Origin: an uncultured Verrucomicrobium sp.
GTDB taxonomy: Bacteria > Verrucomicrobiota > Verrucomicrobiia > Methylacidiphilales > GAS474
Length of the DNA: 15,973 nt
Assembly: GCA_903889845.1 (NCBI GenBank)
Contig: CAISZB010000091.1
Coordinates: 1 to 15,973 of the forward strand
Reading direction: 5' to 3'
A program made the translations under genes and the position numbers. Shown piece after piece: positions 7,710 to 15,499 of the stretch. The notes under the pieces were generated by a model. That model worked only from the letters and a program-made list of their open reading frames with translations, had not been told where the DNA came from and ran no database searches. Within the stretch, counting starts at the first letter, position 1. Each line of letters starts with the position of its first letter.

Positions 7710-8821
7710 CGCCCGGCCCCCCGCACCAACCCGGCGATCCGGGCCGCGATCCGTTCCGGCGCCCCCTCCGTCCGCCACCATTGCCGCCCCGCCTCGCCGA
7801 CCTCGGCCAACCGGTCCCGGGAAGGCAGAGCCGACCCCCGGAATTCGTCCGGCACGAAAAAGTGGACGCCCACGCGCAGCGGCGCCGCCTCCCGCCCGTC
7901 GGCGGCCAGGACCGGGCAGCCCGCCGCCAACGCGCTCAGCACCGTCGTCGATTTGCCGATCAGGCAGGAACTATAGCCGGTCAGGTACAGATCGGCCCCG
8001 GCCAGGACCTCCCGGATGGCTTCTTCTGACAAATCGAAGCGCCGCTCGATCCGCTCCGGCCCGATCCCGCACCGGGCCAGCTCCCCGACCTCTGCACCGT
8101 CTTCGGCGGCGCGCCCCGCCAGGACCACCGTCCCGACGCCGCCCGCCCCGTTCCACCGCGCCAGGAGCCGCCGCTGGGCGCGCAGCGCCAGCAACCGGGT
8201 CGAGGGCAACCCATAGAACAGCAGCCTTAGCGCACCCGTGTCAGGCGCCTTCCGTTCCCCCGGCCTCAGCCCGAAGCCCGAGATCGGGCCGGAGACCTTC
8301 TCCTCCCCGGGCCGCTGCAGGCCGCGGAGGAGCCGGTCGTAATAGCCGACCGTCGTGTAGGCCGCCGCCGCGTGGCGGAGCAGGCGCCGGGCGATCTCCC
8401 GCTGGAGCGGGAACGTGTAGAAAACCTTTTTCCAGAACGGCCCCGTCGCCCACATCTCGTGGTAGGCGACCGCGAGCGGGAGGCCCGCCTCCCCCAACCC
8501 CTCCGCCGCCCGCACGAGCCAGAACGGGAGCCCCTCCCGGTCGTAACCGTAGCCGACGTAATGGAGCAGCACCCGATCCGCCTTTGTCTGCGCAACCGCC
8601 CGCCGCAGCGCCCCCGGCGTCCGCTCCTCCAGCCTCACCGTCCCCTCCGGCGTCCCGGCGGCGGGATCGGGCCGCCACTGCGGATCGGCGACGACGAAGG
8701 CACTTTCGATTCCCTCCCCCTTCCGCCACTCCTCGGCCAGCTGCATCGCGTAGAGACCGATCCCCTCCCGCACCGGAGGAAGCTTCGGCACCACGTGACA
8801 AACCCTCAGAACGCCGCTCAT
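7706..8821 (-). CDS. Divergent GT-B glycosyltransferase lacking the canonical E-x7-E
   Basis: Product of 371 aa. The N-terminus VCHVVPKLPPVREGIGLYAMQLAEEW (about 7-32, with the key G-I-G-x-Y) resembles the acceptor-side start of GT4 enzymes. The second half holds LRLLFYGLP, VVLAGRAAE and ADLYLTGYSS, consistent with a donor Rossmann domain. Where most GT4 proteins have E-x7-E, this one reads SSCLIGKSTTVLSALAAGCPVLA, with a Ser/Lys-rich segment and no glutamates. A comparable S-x-x-x-x-K-S-x-x segment occurs, from memory, in other divergent GT4 relatives, so the protein is probably active rather than broken. The start ATG 8821 overlaps the preceding stop as ATGA. The reading frame is intact and composition matches its neighbours. 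The role is inferred as one transfer step in glycan assembly. Confidence 0.68.
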   Translation of the reverse strand: MSGVLRVCHVVPKLPPVREGIGLYAMQLAEEWRKGEGIESAFVVADPQWRPDPAAGTPEGTVRLEERTPGALRRAVAQTKADRVLLHYVGYGYDREGLPFWLVRAAEGLGEAGLPLAVAYHEMWATGPFWKKVFYTFPLQREIARRLLRHAAAAYTTVGYYDRLLRGLQRPGEEKVSGPISGFGLRPGERKAPDTGALRLLFYGLPSTRLLALRAQRRLLARWNGAGGVGTVVLAGRAAEDGAEVGELARCGIGPERIERRFDLSEEAIREVLAGADLYLTGYSSCLIGKSTTVLSALAAGCPVLAADGREAAPLRVGVHFFVPDEFRGSALPSRDRLAEVGEAGRQWWRTEGAPERIAARIAGLVRGAGR

Positions 8822-9954
8822 TGCGCCTCCCCCATCGCCGCATGGATCTCGCGATAGTGGGCATAGACCTCCTCCGGACCGGGGAGGGGCCGCCCCTGGC
8901 CCTCCTCCCGCCCCATCACGTGGCTCCACCCTGGATAGCCCCACTGCGCCATGTGTTCCTGCGCCGAGGGGTACATCTCCCCCAGGAGGACCAGCGCCGG
9001 TTTCCGGAACGCCGCGGCGGCATGCATCGCCATGCTCGAATTGCAGAAGACGAAGTCACCCCCCGCGATCAGGGCAAGGCTCTCCCGCAGGGAAAGTTTC
9101 CCGGCCAGGCTGAGCCCCCCCGCCGCCCCCGCGATCTCCTCCCCGACGGCGACGTCCCCCGGCCCGCCGAGGACCGCGATCCGCGCCCCGTTCCCGGACG
9201 CCCCCAGCTTCCGCGCCAGCGCGACGTAGGAGGCGGTCGGCCACGCCTTCGCCGGGAATCCCGCCCCCGGGGCCAGGACGAGGCGGAGGCGGGAATCGGA
9301 TCGGCCGGGAACTTCCCGCCACAGCGCTTCCGCCGCCTCGCACTCCGCCTTCGACAGGAAAAGCTGGGGCCGGTTCTCGGGAAAGGCGGAACGGGAAAGG
9401 CCGAGGACCCCCGCCAATTCCAGCGCGGCGGCCCCGACGTGCTTCCCCCCGTCGTACCGGATCGCGAGCCCCGGGCCGTATCCCCCGTCGCCGCCCGCAT
9501 ACCCCTCCACGCCGACGCGCCGCGGGATGCCCGCCCGGATCAGGAACAGCGCCCCGTAGAACGTCCCGGTGACGTCGATGCCGACGTCGTAGCGCTCCGC
9601 CCGGACGCGGCGCAGGTCGGGGGAAGAGAGGAGGTAGCGCAGCTTCCCCGCCACGCCCGGCTCCGGCACCGCCTTGTTGTGCCACGGCGTCCGCAGCGGC
9701 TCGACGCGGGAGAGGTGCGGGTTCCCCTCCAGCAGCGGCGCCGCCCACGGCCCGACCCCGGCGACGATCTCCGCCCCGGGATGGAGCCGCCGCAGGGCCT
9801 CGAAGAGCGGCGTCACCGCCAGCAGGTCGCCGAGGTCGTTGCAGCGATGGACGAACATTTTCCGGGGCGCAGAAGACACAGAAGGCGCAGCAGAGGCGGC
9901 CAGGCGCGAGGCCGCCGCCAGGATCGCCCGCTTCACGCCCCCCGCCCCGATCAT
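8818..9954 (-). CDS. GT9 family (ADP-heptose:LPS heptosyltransferase-like) glycosyltransferase
   Basis: Product of 378 aa. After a 30-residue Ala/Ser-rich N-terminus, MFVHRCNDLGDLLAVTPLF (33-51) matches the GT9 opening R-x-x-x-x-G-D-x-x-x-T-x-P, with D43 at the catalytic-base position. The second half has LVLAPGAGFPAKAWP (the P-G-A-x-x-x-x-K-x-W motif), IAVLGGPGD and LAGKLSLRESLALIAGGDFVF, all typical of GT9. The usual N-D-[ST]-G-x-M-H segment reads CNSSMAMHAAAA (304-315), so the donor-binding Asp is replaced by Ser and the Gly is also lost. Start ATG 9954 is fixed by the ATGA overlap. GT9 enzymes transfer heptose or related sugars to LPS core or glycans at the inner-membrane face. The substituted residue raises the possibility of a different donor. 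Confidence 0.85.
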   Translation of the reverse strand: MIGAGGVKRAILAAASRLAASAAPSVSSAPRKMFVHRCNDLGDLLAVTPLFEALRRLHPGAEIVAGVGPWAAPLLEGNPHLSRVEPLRTPWHNKAVPEPGVAGKLRYLLSSPDLRRVRAERYDVGIDVTGTFYGALFLIRAGIPRRVGVEGYAGGDGGYGPGLAIRYDGGKHVGAAALELAGVLGLSRSAFPENRPQLFLSKAECEAAEALWREVPGRSDSRLRLVLAPGAGFPAKAWPTASYVALARKLGASGNGARIAVLGGPGDVAVGEEIAGAAGGLSLAGKLSLRESLALIAGGDFVFCNSSMAMHAAAAFRKPALVLLGEMYPSAQEHMAQWGYPGWSHVMGREEGQGRPLPGPEEVYAHYREIHAAMGEAQ

Positions 9955-10967
9955 GAGGATTTCCCCCAGCCGATTCGAAAGGCCCGGACCGCCCGTCCGA
10001 TCCGCAGGTCGAGCCGCCGGACCGCAGCCCACCACCGCCACCCCTCGCCGAACGGGCCGCAGCCCGGCGCCGCGCGCCAGTAGGCCGCCGCCGCCGCGCC
10101 GACCTCCCGCCCCAGCAGCGAGGGCCAGAGGAAAGGCCGCCGCCACGGCTTCCGGGGGCCGAGGGTGTGCGGGAGCCAGAGCGGTCCCGGGCAGAATCCC
10201 ATCGCGGAGGCGGGGGCGAACTCGACCGGCTCCTCCGTCAGCATCAGCGCCACGTTGAGGCAATCCTGGTCGGCGATGTGGAAGGGACTCGGCGCCACGC
10301 TGCTCCAGTTCCGCAGCCCGCCGACCGCCGGGGCCGCCCCGTCGATCAGATCGCGCCACAGCGAGAGGAAGCCGAGCCGCTCCCGCCGCAGGCCCAGGAA
10401 CCCGCCGTTGGCGTAGAGGCCCTCCTTCATCTCCCCCATCGGGCCGGGGAAGACATAGCCGCCGGGCGACTCCGCCTTCCCCTCCTCCCCGGACCGGAAA
10501 AAGCGCCGCCACCCCTCGCGCCGGGGGGCATCGAAGGGCATCTTCCCGTTCACGTCCTCGCAGACCGCGATCCCCCGGTCGATCCAGGCGTCGAAGTCGG
10601 CCCACGGCCGCGCCACCACCGCGTCGGCATCGATGTAGACCAGCCGCTCGAAGGGCTCCACCTCCTCCGCCGCGACGCGGAGCAGGAACTCGGGCTTGTA
10701 ATGGGTCAGATGATAATCGGTCTCGATCTCGATCAGGGAGAAGGTGAAGCCCCCGGCATCCCGCCCGTCCGCACGCCGCGCCCACTCCGGCACCCGCCCC
10801 TGGCACCCGACCCGGAAGCCGCCGCGGAAACCGGCCGCGGCCAGCGAGTTCGCCAGCGCCGCCACGCCGTCCCAGTAATCGCCCCCGCACAGCGTCGCGA
10901 CGAGCGTCCGGTCCCGCCCCGTCGGTTCCGTTTCTAGATTCATAGCCAAGTCGGACTCCGGCCTCAT
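9951..10967 (-). CDS. GT-A fold (GT8-like) glycosyltransferase
   Basis: Product of 338 aa. TLVATLCGGDYWDGVAALANSL (21-42) resembles the nucleotide-binding first strand of GT8-like enzymes. LVYIDADAVVARP (109-121) supplies the metal-binding D-x-D, and NGGFLGLRRERLGFLSLWRD (187-206) plus DQDCLNVAL (233-241) are the later GT8-type motifs (N-x-G-x-x-x-x-R, then D-Q-D-x-x-N). No membrane segment is seen, but the C-terminus is Trp/Arg-rich, as in enzymes that sit on the membrane surface. The start ATG 10967 gives an ATGA overlap with the GT2 gene; an internal ATG eight codons later (10943) is an alternative. The probable role is transfer of a hexose or uronic acid to the growing glycan with retention. 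The exact family (GT8 or an unclassified relative) is uncertain. Confidence 0.78.
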   Translation of the reverse strand: MRPESDLAMNLETEPTGRDRTLVATLCGGDYWDGVAALANSLAAAGFRGGFRVGCQGRVPEWARRADGRDAGGFTFSLIEIETDYHLTHYKPEFLLRVAAEEVEPFERLVYIDADAVVARPWADFDAWIDRGIAVCEDVNGKMPFDAPRREGWRRFFRSGEEGKAESPGGYVFPGPMGEMKEGLYANGGFLGLRRERLGFLSLWRDLIDGAAPAVGGLRNWSSVAPSPFHIADQDCLNVALMLTEEPVEFAPASAMGFCPGPLWLPHTLGPRKPWRRPFLWPSLLGREVGAAAAAYWRAAPGCGPFGEGWRWWAAVRRLDLRIGRAVRAFRIGWGKSS

Positions 10968-11857
10968 CGTCCCGGCCCCCGGCGCGTCACCGCGTTCCAA
11001 ATCATCTTCGCCCCCTCGCGCCAGCCCGCGCGGGGACCTTCCTCCCGGACCAGCGCGTCGCGCAGCGTCCAGAAGGCGACCCGCCGCTGCACCGCCTCCG
11101 CCCGCCGCCCGATCTCCCCCGCCGTCCCGCCCGACCGCGCGACCTCCTCCCAAAACCGGAGCCGCCCCGCCGTGAGATGGATCTGCTCCGGCCTTCCGGC
11201 TGCGGCCCCCTTCCAGATCGAGACCAGCGCGCCGCCGCCCCGCGCCGTCCGCGCGCCGCGTCCCAGCGCCTTCCAGACCAGCTGGGCATCCTCCGCCCCC
11301 TCGCAGCGGCCGTCGTAGCCGCCGATCTGCTCGAAGAAATCGCGGCGCCACAGCAGCGAGGCGGGCCGCCAGTCGACCGGCTCCGCCAGGCCCAGGGCGC
11401 GGAACAACTCGCCGAAGACCGCCGTGTCGACCCGCTCCTCCGTCCACGCCTCCCCGCCGCTCCCGGGGACGAAGCGGTCGTCGTGCGTCGCGAAAGGGAA
11501 AAAGACGAGGTCGTCCCCCCCCTCAAGGAACGGCGCGACCTCGGGAAGCGGCAGCGGCGTGTCGTCCCCGTCGATGTGGGCGATCCAGGGCGTCGCGGCC
11601 AGGGCCGCCCCCCGGTTCCGCGCGGCGGAACGGCCCCGGTTCACGCCGTCCTCCACGAAGCGCGCGCCCCGCCCCACCGCCGTCCCCCGCAACGAGGGCG
11701 GCAGGAGGTCGTCCGGGGAAGCCGCGTCGTTGACGAAGATCCACGCGACGCGCGGATCGGCCAGGCGCGAATCGTCAGCCCACCGCGCGACGAACTCCCA
11801 TTGCCGGTAGACCGTGACGATCCGGGTAAGCAAGGGCGCGGGAGCGGGCGGGTGCAT
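10964..11857 (-). CDS. GT2 family glycosyltransferase
   Basis: Product of 297 aa with the GT-A layout of GT2 enzymes. VNDAASPDD (42-50) takes the place of the usual V-x-D-G-S-x-D-x, GVNRGRSAARNRG (71-83) is the conserved N-x-G-x-x-x-A-R-N segment, and AHIDGDDTPLP (93-103) supplies the metal-binding D-x-D. WRPASLLWRRDFFEQIGGYDG (163-183) followed by GAEDAQLVWKAL, with the E-D catalytic-base pair at 189-190, completes the family pattern. The frame opens at ATG 11857 with a weak GGACGGGA upstream. It is the first gene after the nested-repeat element and begins the run of seven overlapping glycosyltransferase genes. It was probably once separated from wzt by only about 65 nt, so it is likely read in the same transcript. 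The transferred sugar is unknown. Confidence 0.88.
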   Translation of the reverse strand: MHPPAPAPLLTRIVTVYRQWEFVARWADDSRLADPRVAWIFVNDAASPDDLLPPSLRGTAVGRGARFVEDGVNRGRSAARNRGAALAATPWIAHIDGDDTPLPLPEVAPFLEGGDDLVFFPFATHDDRFVPGSGGEAWTEERVDTAVFGELFRALGLAEPVDWRPASLLWRRDFFEQIGGYDGRCEGAEDAQLVWKALGRGARTARGGGALVSIWKGAAAGRPEQIHLTAGRLRFWEEVARSGGTAGEIGRRAEAVQRRVAFWTLRDALVREEGPRAGWREGAKMIWNAVTRRGPGR

Positions 11858-11923
11858 TCCCGTCCATCATGAACGAAGCCGCCCCCTCCGTGCAACACCG
11901 GGAGTCCGTTGCCTGAAACTGGC
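11858..11923. other. Spacer between GT2 gene and repeat element
   Basis: This 66-nt non-coding stretch lies between the repeat element and the GT2 start. It contains no recognisable promoter, terminator or RNA gene. Two ATG codons in tandem lie just upstream of the GT2 start in another frame and open only a short overlapping frame of no evident meaning. Together with the element it makes up the only stretch over 300 nt without a gene (11858-12196). Confidence 0.6.
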
Positions 11924-11925
11924 TA

Positions 11926-11955
11926 GAGCGTGTCATGCACTTTGGGGAGGCCGCG
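11926..11955 (+). repeat. Left terminal inverted repeat of the element
   Basis: The 30-bp arm begins GAGCGTGTCATGCAC and ends GGCCGCG. It is the exact reverse complement of 12168-12197, with no mismatch. The outer two bases (TA) also match and are read here as the target duplication. Confidence 0.9.
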
Positions 11956-12055
11956 TTGCTTCTAAAACGGTCTCCATCAAGGCGCGAGCGACGCGGTGTG
12001 GCCGATGCGCCACTCAAGGAGCGAGTAACGCCGAGGGAGACCGTTTTAGAAGCAA
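11956..12055. repeat. Inner hairpin 1 of the element
   Basis: A 20-bp perfect stem begins directly at the inner edge of the left arm: 11956-11975 (TTGCTTCTAAAACGGTCTCC) pairs with 12036-12055. The enclosed 60 nt contain an apical stem GTGGC/GCCAC (11998-12013). They also hold a diverged direct repeat starting TCAAGG at 11978 and 12014, so the loop itself looks like a partial duplication. Confidence 0.85.
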
Positions 12056-12167
12056 CCCTCCGGGCCGGGGTTCTACGCCCCTTCCCCTTCGTTCTGCGCT
12101 GCCTTACGTGCCATTCAGGCACGCTGCGGCATCGCACGCCTCGGGGAGAGGGGCGTAGCCCCTCCGG
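12056..12167. repeat. Inner hairpin 2 of the element
   Basis: An imperfect stem fills the space between inner hairpin 1 and the right arm. CTACGCCCC (12074-12082) followed by TTCCCC pairs with GGGGAGAGGGGCGTAG (12143-12158) allowing a small bulge. The pairing continues with mismatches to a closed tip CGTGCC-ATTCA-GGCACG (12107-12123). A local alternative stem, GAGGGGC-GTA-GCCCCTC (12148-12164), competes with the long one. Confidence 0.72.
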
Positions 12168-12196
12168 CGCGGCCTCCCCAAAGTGCATGACACGCT

Positions 12197-12197
<1 letters not shown>
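12168..12197 (-). repeat. Right terminal inverted repeat of the element
   Basis: Exact reverse complement of 11926-11955. Its outermost base supplies the final G of the wzt TAG stop codon when read on the minus strand, while the TA duplication next to it supplies the first two bases. Confidence 0.9.
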
Positions 12198-13474
<1,277 letters not shown>

Positions 13475-13478
13475 AACC

Positions 13479-14348
13479 TTAGACCGTATCGACAAAGTTC
13501 TTTTCCACCCGATTGAAGGCGAGGACCCCCACGACGAGGACCCCCACCGTCATCGCTCCCCCGAGCCAGCCAATCCACGCCACCGGCATCGGCAGGCCGA
13601 ACCAGATCGCCTTGAACGACTCGATGGGCCAGACCAGGGGATTGAGGGCCACCAGCAGCCTCCGGGCCGCCGGCACCGACGAAAACGGATAGATGATCGG
13701 CGTGCAGAACAGCAGGAACTGCATCCCGAACGAGACCAGATGCTTCACGTCGCGATATTTCGCGCAGAGGGCGGACAGGAACAACCCGCTCCCCATCGCC
13801 AAGGCCGAGGTGTAGAAAACCAGCAGCGGAATCAGGAGAAGCCCCTGCAGACTCAACCCGGCCCGGTAGCCATGCCACCAGTAGAACGCATAGAGGGCGG
13901 CAAACACCATGAAGTTCATGACGAGTTGGAAGAGCTGCGAGAACATGCTCGAAATCGGCATGATGAGACGCGGGAAGTAGACCTTGCTGAAGATGTGGCA
14001 ATGCTCGAAGAGAACGTTCGACGAGGATATGAAGGCTGCCGAGAAATAGTTCCAAAGCACCAGCCCGCCCATGTAAAAGAGCGGCTTGGGCACCTGGTCC
14101 GTGGGCAATCCGCCGAAAACGCCGAAAACGCCGGTGAAGACGAGACTCGTCGCCAGGGGCTGGAAGAGGAACCAGATCGGGCCGAGGATCGACTGTTTGT
14201 AGCGCGCCAGGAACTCCCGCCGGACCATGACCCACACCAGGTCGCGATAGGTCCAGATCTCCATCCAGGGGATATCGAACCATCCGGAGGTCGGTCCGAT
14301 AACCTCTTCCCGGACCGAAGCCGGGAGAATAGGGGAATCCATGCTCAT
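13479..14348 (-). CDS. wzm: Polysaccharide ABC exporter permease (Wzm type)
   Basis: Product of 289 aa of the ABC-2 permease family, forming the membrane channel for the glycan exported with the adjacent ATPase. A cytoplasmic amphipathic start is followed by RYKQSILGPIWFLFQPL (49-65), a segment highly typical of Wzm/TagG proteins. About six hydrophobic segments follow, roughly at 58-78, 90-108, 135-158, 165-190, 200-225 and 255-280. NVLFEHCHIFSKVYFPRLIMP (111-131) is the conserved cytosolic loop that contacts the ATPase. The start is ATG 14348, chosen because it overlaps the sulfotransferase stop as ATGA; a second ATG two codons on is possible. The gene ends 4 nt before the wzt start, so the pair is surely co-transcribed. 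Confidence 0.93.
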   Translation of the reverse strand: MSMDSPILPASVREEVIGPTSGWFDIPWMEIWTYRDLVWVMVRREFLARYKQSILGPIWFLFQPLATSLVFTGVFGVFGGLPTDQVPKPLFYMGGLVLWNYFSAAFISSSNVLFEHCHIFSKVYFPRLIMPISSMFSQLFQLVMNFMVFAALYAFYWWHGYRAGLSLQGLLLIPLLVFYTSALAMGSGLFLSALCAKYRDVKHLVSFGMQFLLFCTPIIYPFSSVPAARRLLVALNPLVWPIESFKAIWFGLPMPVAWIGWLGGAMTVGVLVVGVLAFNRVEKNFVDTV

Positions 14349-15283
14349 GGGACAAAAGGAGGTTCCCCGAAGAGAACGCGGTGGAGCCGCAGCAAGTCGG
14401 GTTGGGACAGCGCCTGACAGTACTCGGGATTCCCCCGATACGCCTTCCACCGCTCCAGGACATTCAACTTCCTGGGATCGGACTGGGAGAGCCCCTCGAA
14501 GGAACTCCCCATCCCGTTGACCGACATCTCCCCCAGGCCCGAATCGTCGTGTTCGAGGCCGAGGCGGTCGGCCAATTCGGCCCGGTAGGCGGCGTCCGCA
14601 AACCAGCGGTCGTAGAAGAGGGGCACGACCGTGCCCAAGCCCGCCAGATACTGCGTTTCCCCCAGCGCCTCCCTGGCGTAGGCCGTCCAGGCGGCCCCCG
14701 CCTCAACGAGGCGGAGGTGATTCGGGTGGACCGGCTCCTTCAACCCTTTCAGGACACTGGCCAGCATATTGAAGGGATTCCGCACGATCACGACGATGCG
14801 GAGGGCGTCCCGCAGGAAGGGAACGGCCTGCCCCGGACCCGAGGCCAATAGATCGCGCCACTGCCGGGCGGCCTGCTCCGGGGTGTAGTTCTCCAGCCCC
14901 ACCACGTTCCAGTCGCAGGAAAAACCGGCCGTGTCCTTGATGGCGAAGGGAATGTGCTGCTCCGCCCGCGCGGCGTAGGGATCGACGCCCCGGACGCTCC
15001 TCTTCCCCCACCAGCCCAGTTGCTTCAGGAGGGCGTTCCAGCAGACTTCCTGGATCATCTCCCGATGCCCTGCATCGACGAGGGCGTAGGGACGCCCTTC
15101 GGGATTAAAATAGTGGTGTGTGGAGCGGGCCTCATAGAAGGGCCGTTTTCCCGAGGTCACCTCGTCGAGCAGGTGATCGTTCAGGATCCGCACCTTCCCC
15201 CGCATCTGCGGGATCATCCAATTGAAGACGGCGTGATTGCCGGAACGCCGCAGGCCGAGCACCAGGAATAATGAAGCCTTCAT
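14345..15283 (-). CDS. Sulfotransferase-like P-loop protein
   Basis: Product of 312 aa. The N-terminus LFLVLGLRRSGNHAVFNWM (5-23) is a sulfotransferase-type 5' phosphosulfate loop (R-S-G-N/T-x). LRIVVIVRNPFNMLAS (161-176) fits the 3' phosphate-binding segment, where R168 and the following Asn/Ser would contact PAPS. The second half is helical and ends in RLHRVLFGEPPF. Members transfer sulfate from PAPS to hydroxyls of glycans or small molecules. Here it is probably cytosolic, acting before export, since no signal peptide or TM segment is visible. It is the first gene of the leftward series, overlapping wzm by ATGA, so its product was probably needed together with the exporter. The start ATG 15283 has no clear Shine-Dalgarno. 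A related P-loop protein without sulfotransferase activity cannot be excluded. Confidence 0.72.
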   Translation of the reverse strand: MKASLFLVLGLRRSGNHAVFNWMIPQMRGKVRILNDHLLDEVTSGKRPFYEARSTHHYFNPEGRPYALVDAGHREMIQEVCWNALLKQLGWWGKRSVRGVDPYAARAEQHIPFAIKDTAGFSCDWNVVGLENYTPEQAARQWRDLLASGPGQAVPFLRDALRIVVIVRNPFNMLASVLKGLKEPVHPNHLRLVEAGAAWTAYAREALGETQYLAGLGTVVPLFYDRWFADAAYRAELADRLGLEHDDSGLGEMSVNGMGSSFEGLSQSDPRKLNVLERWKAYRGNPEYCQALSQPDLLRLHRVLFGEPPFVP

Positions 15284-15330
15284 TCAATAAGAGCGCCTAA
15301 GCATCCGGACGCTCCCTCAAACGGGCCTCG

Positions 15331-15355
15331 CCGCAGACGTTCTTGCGGTTTTTTT
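15331..15355 (+). terminator. Possible rho-independent terminator (rightward)
   Basis: CCGCA (15331-15335) pairs with TGCGG (15344-15348) to make a 5-6 bp stem with a short loop, followed directly by seven T residues (15349-15355). It points rightward, so no annotated gene is upstream of it on that strand. Its effect would be to stop antisense transcripts of the sulfotransferase gene before the acyltransferase promoter. The stem is short, so strength is doubtful. Confidence 0.38.
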
Positions 15356-15372
15356 CGCGCTTTTCAGAGAAG

Positions 15373-15395
15373 CTTCCAGAATTGCCTATTGGAAG
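15373..15395. promoter_or_regulatory. Inverted repeat overlapping a putative -35 box
   Basis: CTTCCA (15373-15378) and TGGAAG (15390-15395) form a 6-bp perfect dyad with an 11-nt centre. The centre contains the TTGCCT proposed as -35 for the acyltransferase gene. The geometry fits a regulator-binding operator between two divergent transcription units, but no regulator gene is in the window. Confidence 0.3.
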
Positions 15396-15410
15396 GGAAG
15401 AACGTAGAAA
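15382..15410 (+). promoter_or_regulatory. Possible promoter for the acyltransferase gene
   Basis: TTGCCT (15382-15387) and TAGAAA (15405-15410) match the sigma-70 consensus at four of six bases each, with the ideal 17-nt spacing. The start would fall near 15417, leaving a leader of about 80 nt before ATG 15500. The intergenic region 15284-15499 is otherwise non-coding. A leftward promoter for the sulfotransferase/wzm/wzt genes must also lie here, but no convincing box pair was seen for it. Confidence 0.3.
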
Positions 15411-15499
15411 GGTCAAGATTTCAGAACAACCCCGGCAGCCCAGGGAAAGATTCCTTGCGCCGGCCCCGCCACCCCGGACAGCAGCAAGACCACCAGCAC

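Noticed and set aside
7706..8821. IGKST in the divergent glycosyltransferase as a P-loop ATP-binding site
   Set aside because: It lacks the G-x-x-x-x-G-K-[ST] spacing and lies at the donor-domain position of a GT-B fold.
7594..10083. An 829-codon rightward open frame antisense to the GT9 and neighbouring glycosyltransferase genes
   Set aside because: Its product is Pro/Arg/Ala-rich low-complexity sequence, as expected from the antisense of GC-rich codons. The opposite strand encodes recognisable glycosyltransferases with linked starts and stops.
12036..12055. GTTTTAGA within the element, resembling the start of some CRISPR repeats
   Set aside because: It occurs only as one stem of a hairpin. 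There are no regularly spaced repeats, spacers or cas genes.
13475..13495. TTG start for wzt seven codons upstream of ATG 13474
   Set aside because: It would overlap the end of wzm, and ATG 13474 has the usual Wzt N-terminus spacing to the first strand.
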